Shown here piece after piece: positions 42,171-57,405 of a DNA stretch of 64,000 bases. The translations under genes were made by a program, and so were the position numbers. The DNA lies in contig CM043942.1 in assembly GCA_014529385.2 (NCBI GenBank), positions 110,604,141 through 110,668,140 on the forward strand. The letters run 5' to 3'. The first letter of the stretch is position 1, and each line of letters opens with the position of its first letter. The DNA is from Adiantum capillus-veneris. Its lineage: Eukaryota > Streptophyta > Polypodiopsida > Polypodiales > Pteridaceae. The notes beneath the pieces were generated by a model. It ran no database searches, was not told where the DNA came from, and saw nothing but the letters and a program-made list of their open reading frames with translations.

Positions 42171-45100
42171 AAAGGCACGTGGCCACCCGACCTTTTCTCC
42201 CTATCCTCACTCACTCACTCACTAACCCTTGTTCTTTATACATACATAACAAAGAAGCACACTCACTCTCTCCTTCTACAGAGTAGTGCTTCCTCCTTTG
42301 TTGTGTTCCTCTCCCTCTTGCCTATTGCACACATGCAAGCGCGGGCTGAGCCCTCACAATTGGTCTCAGAGAAAGCATGCTTGAGCTTGACTTCCCTCTG
42401 CTACTCCGCATGTGAAACAGCTTAGGAGATTTTGGATCTGAATGAAGCAAGTATCTGCAAGAAATTGGTAGTGCAGGGGAATCAATTAGCTGCGAGACAA
42501 TCAGCCAATGCTAGAATTCAAAAGCACCTATAAATTGTGTAGATAGATCTAAAACTCGGCCATGACATTAAAAGAGGTTGAAGGAATCAAGCACATTGAA
42601 GAGGGGTCACACACACACACACACAAAATTACATGAGTTCTTTCACTTGACTCGGCTCTTAAATTGGACAAAGAAAAGCCTGGCTGGTATTTTATAAAAA
42701 AAACGGGATCCCTTCATCTACATCTCAATTAAGCCGCCCATTACATGATCACACAAATAGTCACAGTAAAAACATGTGTTTGGACGCTCGGATAAAGGTA
42801 GGATACGAGTCGCCAAGACTACCCCATACTCCGGGGTGCGAGGTGTACTGTTAAAATATCCTCTTAGTGGATGGCCATAACTACGATACAAAAAAAATCT
42901 TATGAGGAGGTAGGAATTGAGCTTGCAGGTATAACCGTTATGAAAAACCTTGCTTCATTGAATGTTCTATGTAATAATACTGGGGCCCTAGACCCAGAGC
43001 CTCAGTTACCATCGCCAAACTAATATTGTTTCTGAAATGCTCGCGACCCCAAAGGGTCCTCGCGTCACTCAGCCCTGATATGTCCACCACTTAGTTTGGA
43101 AAACAGAAGTTCCTAATTGCAGAAATAGATGACGTTCATAACGGAGTAAGGTTGATCTCTGAGTAGATTCGCTTGGCAGAAGAAGATGTGCAGTTGCTAT
43201 GGCAAAAACCTGGTCTTGACTGTAAGCCATGATATGTTAGATACACCTGGGGAACAAATAAGCTGGTGAAGTTACTCTATACTAATACTATCGACTCGGT
43301 TTTGTAAAAGTAACATCTGTCTTTTATAGACCCACTTTTTGACTCCTAAACCAAATTAGAACTAATAAAGATTACCCACAATTGACTTCTCTAAGTAGAC
43401 TAATTCACACCATTGAGATCGGTGCATGTATACTGTATGACATAAGCTCACTGTATGGTTTTGTCGTATAATGGGTTATGTATTGTCACCCACGGCTAGG
43501 TACAATAAACGAGTAACGAATTACGAACCAAGTATCGACCATGTGAATGGATTATTATATGTTGCCAGGGTAAAATTTGGGATAGTGTGACTTGTCCTTG
43601 CAATTAACTTAACTCTATCTCTACATTGTACTCAAAAAAATGCTCTGTAGCGTTTAGGTTTACTCTGCATTAAATTTTCGTGCTTCCTACTGCACGCCAC
43701 CGCCTGTGTATTGGGGTAAGGGTCTGCAGGCATATACTGTATCAGATGTTGCACGACATGGCCTATAACTTCCGGATCTTTGGCTGGGGGTAATCCCTGA
43801 GAATAAGGCCCTTATTGGCGGCCTCAATTGGGGGAAACCCGTCCGACTCTGTGGCCTGTCTTCTACAGATGGGCATCATCAAGTATAAAAGCATCTCAAG
43901 GTGAGTACTCATACTCGCCTAGCATTGTGCTTTGTTAACACCTGCGTGTGCGTTCAAGGCTGTGTGAGTACGAATCTATTGACTACTGAGAGCTCAACAT
44001 GCCGAAAAAGACTGAAAAGGGGATTGTGGAGGCTTTTTCATCTCCTAATCTACAGGTTATTAAACATATTTTTTTTTTCTCTCAAGACTGTCTAAAATAA
44101 CTACTCAACAGGAGGAATGTACTTATGAAAGGGATACTGCAGGTTTTGGAACAAAGCCAAAAATTCACAAAAAAATAAAATAAAGCTCAAAACAATGAGC
44201 TGTAATGGTCTTATAAGATTGGTAGGATATTTTGGTTAGTTGTAATACTACAGGTATGAGGTACTCTGGGTAAGTGGACAGACCCTAGACTGATTCATTT
44301 TCTAGTTCAGGTGCCTATTTTACTGAATCGTCTAAAGATTATTTTGAGGTCACTGAATACTGGTTTCGGATTTGTTGCCCTATCTTCTGATATTCTGTAG
44401 GTATTGAGTGGCATCACATACCCTATTGTGGTAGTAAATATCTTTTTTGCAAATTGACTCGCTCTTTTTTACCGCATTACATCACCTACTAGTAAGATTA
44501 CTGAAAGTTTCTTGGGGCTCATCACAAATTTAGTATATTGAAAGATTTCTGCTGGCCATGGTTTTGTTTGACCTTCGGCTATTCAATAAAATAAGCTTGC
44601 CATTATCTGCTCGCTGTTTATTCTCACTCATGTATATATTAACTTTTCTCTGCCTACCATCTTGCAGTATATACAAAGAAAATTTTCTAGGGGGTTGGTT
44701 TAAAAGGTTCTCGATAGTATAAGGAATGTCATCAATTTCTTTTTAGCTGATCCTAGCTGGTTACTCTTACTTCAATTCTTTCTCGGGCGATGTCTGGGCT
44801 GGCTCTGTGAACTGAGTCGTCTAAGGTAGTATGGTAGGAGATGTAGTTTATAGCTGGCTTAAGCAAAAGTATGTCAGACAAGATGTAATAACAGAGGTAT
44901 TTTTTGGTAAAGGTAGTGAATATAAACCAGCAAAAAAGGCTCTGGTTTGTATTTTGGAAATCGATAAATACTTAGATGTGTGTTGGGATATCTCAGCTTT
45001 TTTATAAAACTTTTTTTGAAGTAGGAACTATTCCAAAAGATTTCTTTTTATACTTCAAATTACAAAGGAGGGGGTTGTCCTTAATAAACTTATATCTGGC

Positions 45101-45692
45101 TCTAGATTGCTTGTGCCTACTTCTATAGAGTGAAATTCTCTCCGTTCAAATTAAAGAGGAAGTTTTTTTAGTTTTGGTAAATCTCCTTAAAAACTCCTTA
45201 AATCTAAGATTAGGCAACAAAAAATTTATAAATTAAATCGAGAACTAACCAAATATATAGCTGCTCTGTGGGAATTTCACTTTCCTTTATCAGATTGGCA
45301 AGGAACTTTTTTCTAAAAGAATAAAATACAAGTTAAGAACTGTGTGTTTTTTATTGTGACATGGATAACAACTGGGATTCCCAACATCACCTGCGTACAA
45401 TCACGTGCTAACAAAGTGTTTTCTTGTGGCTATGGGTGCAAGTGAGGGCTACCTTCTTTGATTAAAACATTCTGTTCTTAACGTATGGCGGATCTTTTAC
45501 CGTGATGCAAAATTTCCCAGACTTTGGGATTGCACTTTCCCGCGCTATATTTTGTTATCTTCATTACCTTGTACAAAATTTATTTTCAACTGCAAATAAA
45601 TTATTGTACAAATCCATTGTATTATTCTAGAATTGTTGGTCTGTGGACATGTAGTGTTCGTTTGCATATATATATATATAGATTTAGAACTG

Positions 45693-45811
<119 letters not shown>

Positions 45812-46387
45812 CACTCACTCACATTTAAACATGACGGTTTGGTTTTACCCTTAATAGACGAGAGATGTCTGTCTCACTCCAAATTCTATTTTGGAATCCC
45901 TATCATGTATCCTTGTCAAGGTTTGGCAGCCTATACCAATCTCCGTTCGTGTTCCATGCTCAAAATTTCTGCTTGTGTACATTATGACACAGGTGCCAAA
46001 GGTATCTCTTGTTATCTACTCCTCTTGCCACATTGTTTAACAATAGGGATCACACGCATTCTGTTAATCGCAAACCATACTCATGGCACCTCTTAAATTG
46101 TATATAAAGCATGATATACTTGTACATATACAGATTTTGTGAGCTTGCACTTAACTCATTGCATGAGCAATCATCTCTTGCTCATTTGACATATGAACAC
46201 TAGTGGCTAATACTATGCCGATTTTACTTTTACATGGCTTTCAAAAACATTCAATGCTACGTGTCAGTTACCACCTTCTATCATATGTTTAGTCCAATAA
46301 TCTAATGTTTTTTAATTATATCCCTAAAATGGGGTTCCACACTTGGCTTGTAACATGCTTGAGAAGACTATGGCTAGTTGGTAGGCT

Positions 46388-46675
46388 TACCTTTTGTGGA
46401 GGCTCTCCAACTTAATATAACTTGATGTATTTATTGCCTACCATACTACTTGGGCTTGGTTTTCCTAAGCTTCTAGCTTACTATTTTTAGTGGTCTCCGA
46501 CCTAATATAACATATGGTGTTTCATAAATATAGCTGGATTGCCCTTGTGGAGGTCTTCAACTTAATATAGCTTGGTTTACTAAATACTTAACATACTCCT
46601 TATGCTTGGTTGTTCCGGGTGTGGAGGTCTTCAACTTGATATAACTTGGTTTACTGAATGCTTTACATATTCCCC
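46388..46675 (+). repeat. Diverged tandem repeats, about 70-95 bp units
   Basis: Four related blocks share GTGGAGGTCTTCAACTTAAT, ATAACTTGG and TTTACTxAATxCTTxACATA. The last two are the most alike. No coding content. Confidence 0.6.
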
Positions 46676-47119
46676 TACGCAACTCTTGCTATTTGATGGG
46701 GTGTCTTTTGGCTTAGCTGGAGCTTTGAACATGCGGTGGACTTGAACTAATGATCTATGAGATAATTCACAAAATATGGGTGGTCATAATGAAGTCAACA
46801 ATATTAGGCATGGGTGCTTAAATGGCCCCTCTATTTTTGGAATGGGCATTCTCTTATTATAAGAGTGGTGGTCGTTCTCTGCATACCCAATTTCCCTTTC
46901 TAGTTGGCTTCTTTCCTGCGAGCGAACGCAGGCGTGATCACATACACATACACACCAGTTACTCGCACGCACGCACACATACCTGTACCTAGCTGAATCT
47001 CCCTCTTCTCTTACTGGTCTGATAGGGTTTCCTGCTCATGATAGGCAGCAAGCTATGGCTCTGTTCACGAACCCGTTTTCTATGATACGCTTGCACATGC
47101 TTTTCACCTTACTCAACAC

Positions 47120-47220
<101 letters not shown>

Positions 47221-47559
47221 CCAAGATGATGGTTCAACTACTCAGGATTTTCCATGGAGAGTAATGCTGAGATGATCTTCCTATTTGTACATGCAGTCCA
47301 CATTCACTATGCTACAATGGAAGCAAATCTGAAAAATAACACGAGGCTGCAACAACCAATAACCACATTTTGACATCAGCATAACAGGTAGGTGCCTATG
47401 CACCTACTTAGGATGAATAACATGCTTTGGAAGCAGTGCAGATTTGTAGTGTTTGTAGGCTCATTAGATGTATAATAGTTGAATAACTTTGTTTTGAGTG
47501 ATGAGGTATATTCCAAATATCGGATAATAATAATGTTTTGTACTTTTTGATACAGTTTT

Positions 47560-47625
47560 TGATGCACTTTTTGGGTCCTATAATGCAATGTTTGATGCAT
47601 TTTTACGGTCCTATAATGCAATTTG
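47560..47625 (+). repeat. Short tandem duplication, about 38 bp
   Basis: TTTGATGCACTTTTTGGGTC and TTTGATGCATTTTTACGGTC both run into CTATAATGCAAT. Confidence 0.7.
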
Positions 47626-50600
47626 ATGATGGTATAAGGTTTTTTTGATAAAATGGTCAGAAACACAAACAATTTGTTGGCACCTAAGTTTATTCTTTGA
47701 CTTGCTTGATTTTTGGATGCTAGTGGTTTGGCCTTTTAATTTACTATCATTTAAATTACTCTATATTGTAATGATAGGTATTCCTTGTGGATTTTTACTT
47801 TATGCTGAGAATAAACATGATCTGGGCTTTGGGCTGAACATAAACATGATTTTAGCTCTAGTATTCTCTTTAGCTTTTACATGCTGACTACAAAAAGAGA
47901 CTCAAACATCTACCTATCTACGTGGCTAGCTTGAGGTATTATTGATCTTTCAAAGCTCAATTAATTATATTGATATGCTTATGCCTCTGGTAATGATCGT
48001 GCAAGAAGTGGTAATGACTACATATTTTGAAAATACAATCTGTATATAAATAGCATGCTACCCAATTTTCTTCTTCTAGCATTCGTACATGTAGTAATAT
48101 CATGACATATGCCATCATATTATTCTAATTCTCTCGCACACATCACTTAAAACTTGGTTTCCATATTGTCCAATATTGTTGCTACTTTTGGTTTGCTCAC
48201 TTTGAGACTTGTAGGAAAAAGTCACATAAATTGACATGGTCTAGTTGGGAAATGGTTTTTGGAAATGATTGGCACTACCTGGGTTGCCTACAACCTCATG
48301 TGAGAGTCTCAGTGGGATGGCGTTGACGGTTTTTTTTTAACATAATGAGAAATTACTGAAGAATGACTTGTATTTTAGGAAAATGTGTCCATCATGTTCT
48401 ACTTAAGGATAAGGTAGCGTCATTTCAGGGCTATCATACCCAACTTTATTAGCTTGGCACTACTTTAACTAGTTTTCAAGGCCACCAGGACTGTATGCAT
48501 AGCAGTAACATAGTAGATAAATGCCGGAACAGAGTACCATAATTTTACATGAACTTGGTCCTAGACACAAAGTTCTTATATTTCTATCTTTTTATATAGG
48601 AACTCAAATTTGATGAAGGTAAGTATATAAAGGTGAATTCACAATTGTAAAGTGCTTATCAATGCTATAATGTACTTTGAAAATTGTCCAAAGATTGTAA
48701 AAAGAGCCTTAATCCTCAAGTGGGGGTCTCGGAGGAGATGGCATTAGATTGGAGAATTGATCCAATTTACAAAGGAGATGCTGTCTGATTTTTTTGAAAA
48801 TAAATGATGAAAAAATTTATCAAAAATAAATGGCTCATTCTTTAAACTTCATATTTGATCTAGGTTATGTTGTTTGTTTTTGTTGTAATTTTTGACACCA
48901 ATAACAAGGGAAGGGAGTCGTTGACACCTGTCTTCCCAAGTAATGCCAGTTCTGACAGGCTTGTGTTTCTTGGATGGTGATAGCTAAGAGATTCTTTCCT
49001 TGGGATTACAATGACAACTGCGGCAATAACTGAAGATCGTCCACTGTTGGATTATTCTGATAAATGATAGACGATACTTGTATATGATGCTTGGATAAAA
49101 ACATGTAATACACTATATGTCAGTATCTAGTTTAAATTTCAATTGTAGTCTTAACTTTATCTACTTGTTATCTAATGTATACATAAGGTTTGATTATTTA
49201 TATGTTGACTAATAGGCTACTCCCATTGTATGGTTCAATACTTTATGAAATCAAACTATTGTTAGATAATCTTTCTTAAACACACACACACACACACCTG
49301 CAACGCTGGTGAATGAGCTGATTTGAGAGGTTTTGAAGCTCTGCAGAGGTCGAGAAGGCATCGAATTGGGCAATTGAATAGTAGAGTAGAAGCAAGCAAA
49401 GAAAGGTGAATCATGCTTTCAATAGCATCGGGTTTTTTTTTAGAGTGTGGTTGTGCGCGCGCGCGCACACACAAAAAAATCAAGTAGAATTGGTAGCACT
49501 GATAGCTTCATTGGAAGCTGTATAATCTCAAGCTTGCAAAGCAAAGCAAGGCCTTGTTTTCCAAATAACATGGATCATTTGAGACCTTTGGAGAATTGGA
49601 AGTACAAGTGCACAAGAGTGTGTATACACATACACCCCCATCGACTCAAAATTTGGCGCGCGCACGTGCACACGCACACACACACACACTTGGTGTTTCT
49701 TCAAGCATTGTCAAGCCCCCAACCTCGACATTGAGCATTTCCTTTTGGCAAGGGTAGACACACACATACACATCGGATTGTGTATAGACAATACTCTTTC
49801 TTTGGCATTTGGCCATCCCTGACCTCGACAGAGTAAGAGGGATTCAGACTCTCTCTGACACTTGCCATCAATGGCATCTCCTAGCCTCCTGGCATCCCAC
49901 AAGCTCGGATCAAGAGAAAGCGACATGACATAGACTATGCTTTGTGACATCCACACACTACACGATAGATTTGAGACATTCGACCCACAATATTGGCTAC
50001 ATACACGTTTTGGCTATGTTTTGGCTTTGAGCATTAGCGTTCTTGGGACTTCCATCTGGCGATGGAAGTTGGCATCGGACACTGACATACAAGCTTTCTC
50101 ACAGCAACTTTACAGAGGGTGCTTTTGAGCCCGCATGCTCCTACTCTCCTTGTGGCCCAACACACGTTGACATGATATAATGTGCATGCACCATCTCTAG
50201 GTTTCAGACACACACAGGTACAATGCCTTCACAAGAATTCTTGGTAGTGGATTTGGCAGTAGTTTCTCTACAGATAGTTATGCATTGATAGATGTGTATT
50301 TTTTGAGCTAACACAGTGGTATTGAGATCTTTGAGAGCAAGTATCCCTGTAGGCATTTTGTATAATATTTGAGTCAATTTTTGGCACTTGTGTGTGTGGT
50401 TTCTTACTCATGTATGTTGAGTTGCAGATACTGCCCACTGTACGTTGTGTGTTTCTCGGTTGTTTTTAAGACTCAAACTAGAAGAGCCCTTTTTTATATT
50501 ATGTCTAGTCACTATGTCTGCTTAACCTTTTGAAGGGTCCTGTGTGAGGTTTTATTGAGCTGGGGTATTCTTGAATGTTGAGAAACCTTCAATGATACAA

Positions 50601-51255
50601 GTTGTTGGAGTTTTCCATTATGGTATCCTTGCCATAAGTTATGTATCCGATGGAATATTTTTCTTGACATCATGTATGACAATACTTTGTTAGTGACAAT
50701 TGACAAATTATGCCAAAATTTACTCTTTTGAGTTGACTTTATGCATTTATGCTTCATTTGGGTCGAGTTTTCACTCTCGAAACAGAGGAAACTCTGTCAA
50801 ATTTTTTTCGTGAGTTTTTCTATGCATTTTATGAGGCTTTGAACACTATTTTGGCTTGGGATTTTATCCTTGTTACAAAGGAGGTTCTATCAAAATCTTG
50901 TTGGGTTTTCTCGCCATAACTTTTGGCATTCTTGACATAGTACTAAAGCTTGCAAAAATGGTGACTTTTGTTGAGAAGGACATTTACTGAGAGATAACCC
51001 TCCCCAGGGGTCTATGCACAAAATATACAATTTACACTTTTATACAATTTTCAATATACATTAGGATTGTGGAAGCATTTGCATAGGGGAGGAGTTCTCA
51101 GCGCCTGACTAAGCATGGAGTTTAGGCCATAAGCCAGACTGCATCTAGAGGTACCTAGCGACTACTGCTATCCTTGAATGTGTGTTATGAATGAAAGCAT
51201 ACTCAAGAAATATATAGCATTCTGGAGAGTGAATATATGTGTACACCGCGTTGTG

Positions 51256-51258
<3 letters not shown>

Positions 51259-51290
<32 letters not shown>
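51259..51290 (+). repeat. (AG)n microsatellite
   Basis: About 16 uninterrupted AG units. Confidence 0.9.
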
Positions 51291-51294
<4 letters not shown>

Positions 51295-52641
51295 TATAGT
51301 GGAGGGTGAAATAGAGTGCATAGATGCACGGAGACATGAGAAGATGACAACAAAAAATCTTTAAATGCCCATCTAAATGGAACATGCAACCATGTATTAA
51401 GGTAATGACAAAATTTGGGTATACCATAACATCAAAACATTTATGACAAAACAACTAGCATAGCACCAGACCCCGTGTAGGGATCGATCGATCCACCCAT
51501 CCACTTCCACTCTACTACGGACAGAGAGAATTTCACTTCGCCGCGGGAGCGAGCCAGAACACGTCCAATCTACTTGAGCCAGACATAGGCTGAGGCCTCG
51601 CCTCCCTCCATGAACCCGAGCTCTAAAAGGATCCCAAATACCAGCAGGTGGTAGGGTATTAACACCAACCATACCAATTTAGGCGCCATGCCTCTTCGAT
51701 GCCCAACACATCGTGTTTAGGCAAAGCCAAGGCAAGATCCCCGACGCGTTAGCCGTGTAGGTCATTGAACCCCCAATGCACTAACCCTGTAGATGAGCCT
51801 AACAAAAAGAAGAAGACCTAAGCAACACCCCCGATCCAGCAAAACCCCAGGTCAGTGACCCTTTAGTCTAAGGCTAAGCGATGTAGGTTATCCTAGTCTT
51901 GTAGTGACGCTGTCATGAGAAACATAACACATGAGTCCAATCACAATAGCACTTCCTAGATGCACAAACAATCCTTTTCTAAACAGTTAGACTGTACAGG
52001 GTCTCTACCCTTACACGTCTACCATAAACCATCTTGATCACTTCATGATCCAATCCAAAAAACATAAACCATAATCCAATCACATCACACGGGTGAGCAC
52101 TCCACCCTACTTGGGTGAGGCACGACCAATCCTGCATAACCACTTTAGAAATAACATGGCTGCAAAAATTTCGGCAGCATAACCCAATCTAGAAAAAAAA
52201 CCATAAGCCACACCGGATTCCACCATAAAATTTCAACCATAACCCATGAGGGAATCTCAGCCCTTAAACCATAAATCATAATCACACTGAACCAACTTCC
52301 ACACTTGGAGTTCGACACATTCCTTGCAATCAATCGGAGTCTACACACATGTGACCCTTAATATGTGATTCTTTCATGCATAAAAAGAGTCCGACCAGCA
52401 ACTAATCATGATATAAAAATCCAACTTTCACAACATCCAACCATGCAAAGTTGATGCATCACATTTGCACTTCACCACTCTAGCACATAGAGCTAGTTTT
52501 GACCTAGAAAGGTGGGAAGAAGTCATAACCATGCATATGAGACATCCACATTGGTCCATGAGTTCCCATATATCATATGATAACATTACAACACTATAAA
52601 CATGATGCAAAAACAACTCCGACCTTTAGGTCAACCAAAAA

Positions 52642-52848
52642 ACATAACTTCACACATGCAAATTTTTTTTTTTGACATTTTTGGGAGCATGTAAAACCTG
52701 CAAATGAAAGTATTTGACCTCAAACCAATGCATCAAGTTCAGCTCCATAACTTCACACATATGCAAAAAATAAGTTGTTAACATTTTCGGGAGCATGCAA
52801 AACATGCAAATGAAAGTATTTGACCTCAAACCAATGCATCAAGTTCAG
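52642..52848 (+). repeat. 104-bp tandem duplication
   Basis: 52642-52745 and 52746-52848 both start CATAACTTCACACAT and share GCAAATGAAAGTATTTGACC and CAAACCAATGCATCAAGTTC without change. Differences cluster around an A/T-run in the first half. Confidence 0.88.
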
Positions 52849-53633
52849 GTGCATAATATCACTCCATCATGTCACTTTGACCATACAGTACTAGCACAAC
52901 AAATGGTAACCCCAAAAGAAAGTCACTTTATTCATATCTGCCCATCCGGTTCGGGATGTTTAACCATATACTCATACACAAGTTTATGGCCATCTAATAA
53001 TTGAAACCAATTCACCAAAACAAACCATAAAACATATCAAAACGGCTCGGTTAACTCACGACGTTGTATGGTATCCCCCTTGATAGCACTCCTAGGCGTA
53101 TAGGTAAAATCGATATAGAGTGATTAATAACTCACATTCCCAAACTCATAACGGAGACCTAAATTCATTTATAACCAAGTTTCATCAAGGATTTCAATTG
53201 GTTAAGTGGGTTTGCCCATCCGGTGAATCTATATAGTGGTTCTCCAAGGAACCTGGAGTCAAAATATTTGGTTAAGTGTAGTGGGCAGCAATCTGTTTTT
53301 TACTATATCTCTTAGCTCATGGGTGTTTTTCACATGACACCAAGAGAAAAAATATTCTGAAGATACATTTTATCTTTGGTATAAAGGGTTTAGGTTGATT
53401 CATAGTGGTTTGTGATTTATGAACAAAAAAGTGTTCCTACCGTCTCCATGACGTGAAACAAAAAGCACTTTTTATGCACGTGCTTGATCATAAACGCATC
53501 ATGTGCATAAATCAGCGTGTTAAACATGATGAAACAATCATGAGGCAACCTCATATGTACTTGGTTAATCCATACATGCACTCGTATGCGAAAAAACAAT
53601 CACCGAGAGGGTGACTACACAGAAAAACAACAT

Positions 53634-53650
53634 AGAGAGAGAGAGAGAGA

Positions 53651-53710
<60 letters not shown>
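53634..53710 (+). repeat. (GA)n microsatellite
   Basis: 77-bp GA tract with one interruption near 53651. Confidence 0.93.
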
Positions 53711-53714
<4 letters not shown>

Positions 53715-54023
53715 GACTATGGAGTTTATGGTTTCTCACCGTGCTTTAGAATCGATTAGGGACTGTCAAAAGGCTTCTTGCTTTTCCGCAAGAGAGCGGC
53801 GATGAGAGCTACGTAGAGTTATCCGCCACGAAAGCTTTCGGAGAGCGCCTACACCATGAAACGAAAGAGAAGATAATAAGCAAGTAGAGAGCGAGTATCC
53901 TTCTTCTTGAGAGAGAGAAAGAGAGAGAGAAGAGCTTATGGAGATGTTCATGAAGAGCTTGCACCACTCCGTATAATAGATAGGTAATTCTGACATCAAG
54001 GCAAGAGAGATTCCGCGTTTGAG

Positions 54024-57000
54024 TGTGAGGTCCCCACCCCGTCATCTCAAACGACGGGTCTGATGGTAAACCTAGTGGCCACTATATCTATAGCGGAAGC
54101 AAAAAAAGTGGTTTAAGGGATCAACTAGCGGACGAGCTCTCATCACCAAGTGAATTGAGTCAAGCCTACTAGCAACGAGATCTAGTTCCACCTCGCAGGG
54201 AAAGGCGTGTCTAACCAATTATCGGTCCTAAGACTCACCTTCCAAAAGGAGAGAAGTCTCGAGTGCCTTTTTCCCCTTTGCTTTCAGAGGCACGTACACT
54301 TGGGATTTCCCTGATTTTGGTGCAATGAGCAATTCTAGCATCATTTACTGTACTATGGGGACAGAGAGTTCCTGACCAATCGGGACCACCCTTCTCATAG
54401 GCATTGGCAACCCGAGCTAAGCCCCCACTTTCCCCATACTCACACTTTGTCTTGTGTGTCCTAATTACTAACACATTTGTTGTTCAACATATATATTCAT
54501 TGATTAATTTTGATTCACAGGTTGTGTTAAGACAGCTCTTCAAACAGTTTTTCAAAGCGGCACCAAAACAATCTTTCTAGTAAAAATTCACTCAATAACT
54601 CATTTCATTTAAACTTCCAATGTCCTAGAGGCACGAAATCCCCCAGCGAGTGTTAACTCCACCCGTTGTCACCTAGTTGCCCATACAACTAGATTTGTTT
54701 GATGCATAAAAAGCACGACATGGACATCCCACCACAAAGAACGCAAGACGTGGATCAAAGCCCTAAGCTAGGTAATCCTAGCTACTGCGAGAACCTCACG
54801 AGCTGCCCCCTGTGATCAAGACGGGGATCAGGACTAAATCAACATTGGAATTAAAAATGAACTAGCCGAGTTAATTTTCCCTAGCAAACAGTCTTTCCTA
54901 CTTCAGAGAGTTTATTCCAAAAACATTCTTTTCTACTTGAATTTAAATACACTAATTAAAATGCCATGGTCTCCGTTGGATTACCAACATGTTTGGAGTA
55001 ATGATATTTTCCTATCTTACCGAAATGCAATGTTATTAAACTATATTTGAATTAAATTTTAGGTCTACCTCGATAATTCATCCTCATTGCTTTGTGAGAT
55101 GACCGGTACTTGCTTGACCATGGGAGCCTTCCCCTTTCCGTTGGTGTTGCTCGTCCCGGCCTCATGGGACGTGAGATCCACCAAAATGGGTCCTCTTTGG
55201 GGCCATTTTTACTCACTACTTAAGAATATGATTTCAAAAAAGAGACTACAGTACGGTATACCATGACAATCTGTAGTTGGTCAGATAACAACATGATTAA
55301 CTTTAACAAGCATTTCTTCTTATACGGAAGAAACAGAATCATTTCAAGGGTATGATAATTACTCCTCTATCATAATCTATCTTGGGAAAAATTTAGATTA
55401 ACACTAGTTGATCTAAGTGTTAATTACATTGACAACATCTTCACATGATCTTATGCGAATTGGCCTTAAAATTAGATGTTTAGCTCGGCAATTGGAAATT
55501 CAGTTTCCTGTGATTACTTGCTTAGTTAGAGTAATTGAATGATGAATTTTCTATACTAATTGCTTCTTTAAGATGAACAAAAAGTACAGAATTATCTTAT
55601 GCACATGCGAAATAATTTCCTTTTCTATAATGACAATAATTTAAGAGGGTGATTAATTTCTCTAATTTACACATTAATCTCTTGTAATTAGAGTTAATCC
55701 TTGTTAATTAAATTCATTCTTAATGCAATGATCGATTTAAGTCGTTCAATTCGCTACTTTGCTAGAGATTAATTTATTTCCATCATTCATGCATTGAACT
55801 AATTACCTGGCAATTCAATATTATTAATCATGGATTAATTAATGATTAAGAAAGTTGATTTGATGCATAATTAACTAATTGGATTAAGATAGTGAAATAG
55901 ATTAATCACATATGTGATTTAAAGAGGTTACTACTAGATGGAGTAGCTAGATTTTGCATAGAATTAGCGAGAGATAAGAAATTCATAGAGAAATCGAGAT
56001 GAAAACATAAAATTGACTTTGGATTACCGTAAATCGAGCTAATTAGGCCATAAATGCTGATCCGATGAAGCCTAATTGACGAGAGATTGGCAACACCTCC
56101 TCTTAATCTGCTTCTAGAGATTGTGTATGTTGGCAGCACCTCGCCCAATGTGTGTGTGTGTGTGTGTGTATTGAGTATATATCTATGTGTGTGTGTGAGC
56201 AGGTCCTTATATAGTGCTTAGTCTCATGCAGAACGAAATCTGCTACTAAATGCATCTGAGTGAGCACTTGATCTTGCATAGGCAGCTTGGGTGCATGGCT
56301 TGCAAAAGTGTCCAGTTAGCTTTTCCAACTGCCTCTCACACTCTCTCTCATGCTTGGTAAGTCTCCCACGAGATCCTAGATGAGTGGGGGTGCCCTCTAG
56401 ATGCTAAAGCAAGCCTCCGATGACCTAGAGCCTGTGCACACACCAGCCCCGAGTGCTGGTGCCCCTGCTAGCCTTAGAATTTTTTTATTTTTAACCTTAG
56501 ACAGTCGTTACAGCTTGGATTTTAATTCCGAAACTTGCTGTGCTAAGACGGAACTAAGGTGCATCATCGCGAGTACCTACCATATTTAGAAGCTCCGAGT
56601 GTCCGAAAATGCTTTTTTTTTAAATTTCTGGGTACGGGTGCATTTGTCGAGCCGGTCAAAACTAGACGGGTTGGGTGTCCAAAAACTTACTATTTTAGGA
56701 AAAATTTCACAAAAATTGTTTTTATTTATTTTTGAAAGCTCTATAACATTCTAAACATCTTGGCACCGACAGATTTAGAAAAACTGTCAAAAATAGTAAC
56801 TTTTTGCAGTATGATTATTTTGTAGTACATGGGTGCTCTTTAGCTCGGTGTCAGAGATCTTACACTGAGAGTGTACCTATGTGTCTTCAAAGTGAAGGGA
56901 GAGAGGTCTTTATATAGGCTCTCAAGGCCAAAAGCACAAATCAATAATAGAGTGAGCAAAGAGAGATAAGTTCATGCACGTTCACGGCTTTTGAAAATTT

Positions 57001-57374
57001 TTAAATTTTTTTTAAATTTTTTTTCTTCCTTACGGACACGAATTTCGATGCCAGTTTAGAGACTTTATGAAAAAGTTTGGCTTCCAAGAAAAGAGCTCTA
57101 AACTAAACTCCTCCTCTCTTTTCTAAAAAGACTCTTTCTTTCCTAAAAACAAGCCTTTGCTTTTTGGTGGTCAACTCTCCCACTTAATATTCAATTTTTT
57201 ACATCAAATTGACCATCCGAGTAGTATCTAGCCAACTAATGGAAACTGTATCCAGACATAATTATGACTTTTCAATACTGTCAATCAAGCATCTTAAATC
57301 AAAATTCGGCGAAATAGATATTGAAAGTTATTTTTCTTATTTTTAGAAGAGACCCAAAAATTGGGGATCTTACA
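54024..57374 (-). repeat. Putative 3.35 kb 3' LTR of chromovirus element
   Basis: The right boundary, after the polypurine tract, is good. The left boundary rests only on the inverted match TGTRAGRTCCCC. The interior is AT-rich, especially 55200-56050 (TTAATTAAT-type motifs), with a (TG)n at 56149-56169 and no gene. Without a second LTR the length is provisional, and it could contain further insertions. Confidence 0.4.
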
Positions 57375-57405
57375 TCCTCCCACACTTGAAAAATTCGAGG
57401 TGTCC

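Noticed and set aside
42780-42860. Possible tRNA-derived SINE head (structured GC-rich segment)
   Set aside because: No A-box/B-box pair and no cloverleaf could be drawn.
43870-44095. TATAAAAG at about 43884 and a GGTGAGT donor-like site followed by a 64-codon ORF
   Set aside because: No coding signature downstream and no acceptor with an open exon; chance matches in AT-rich DNA are common.
53551-53805. Arg/Glu repeat ORF (+) and Ser/Leu repeat ORF (-)
   Set aside because: Artefacts of the (GA)n microsatellite.
54235-54474. 79-codon - strand ORF with regular composition
   Set aside because: Lies inside the putative LTR; no domain recognised and no second copy to show conservation.
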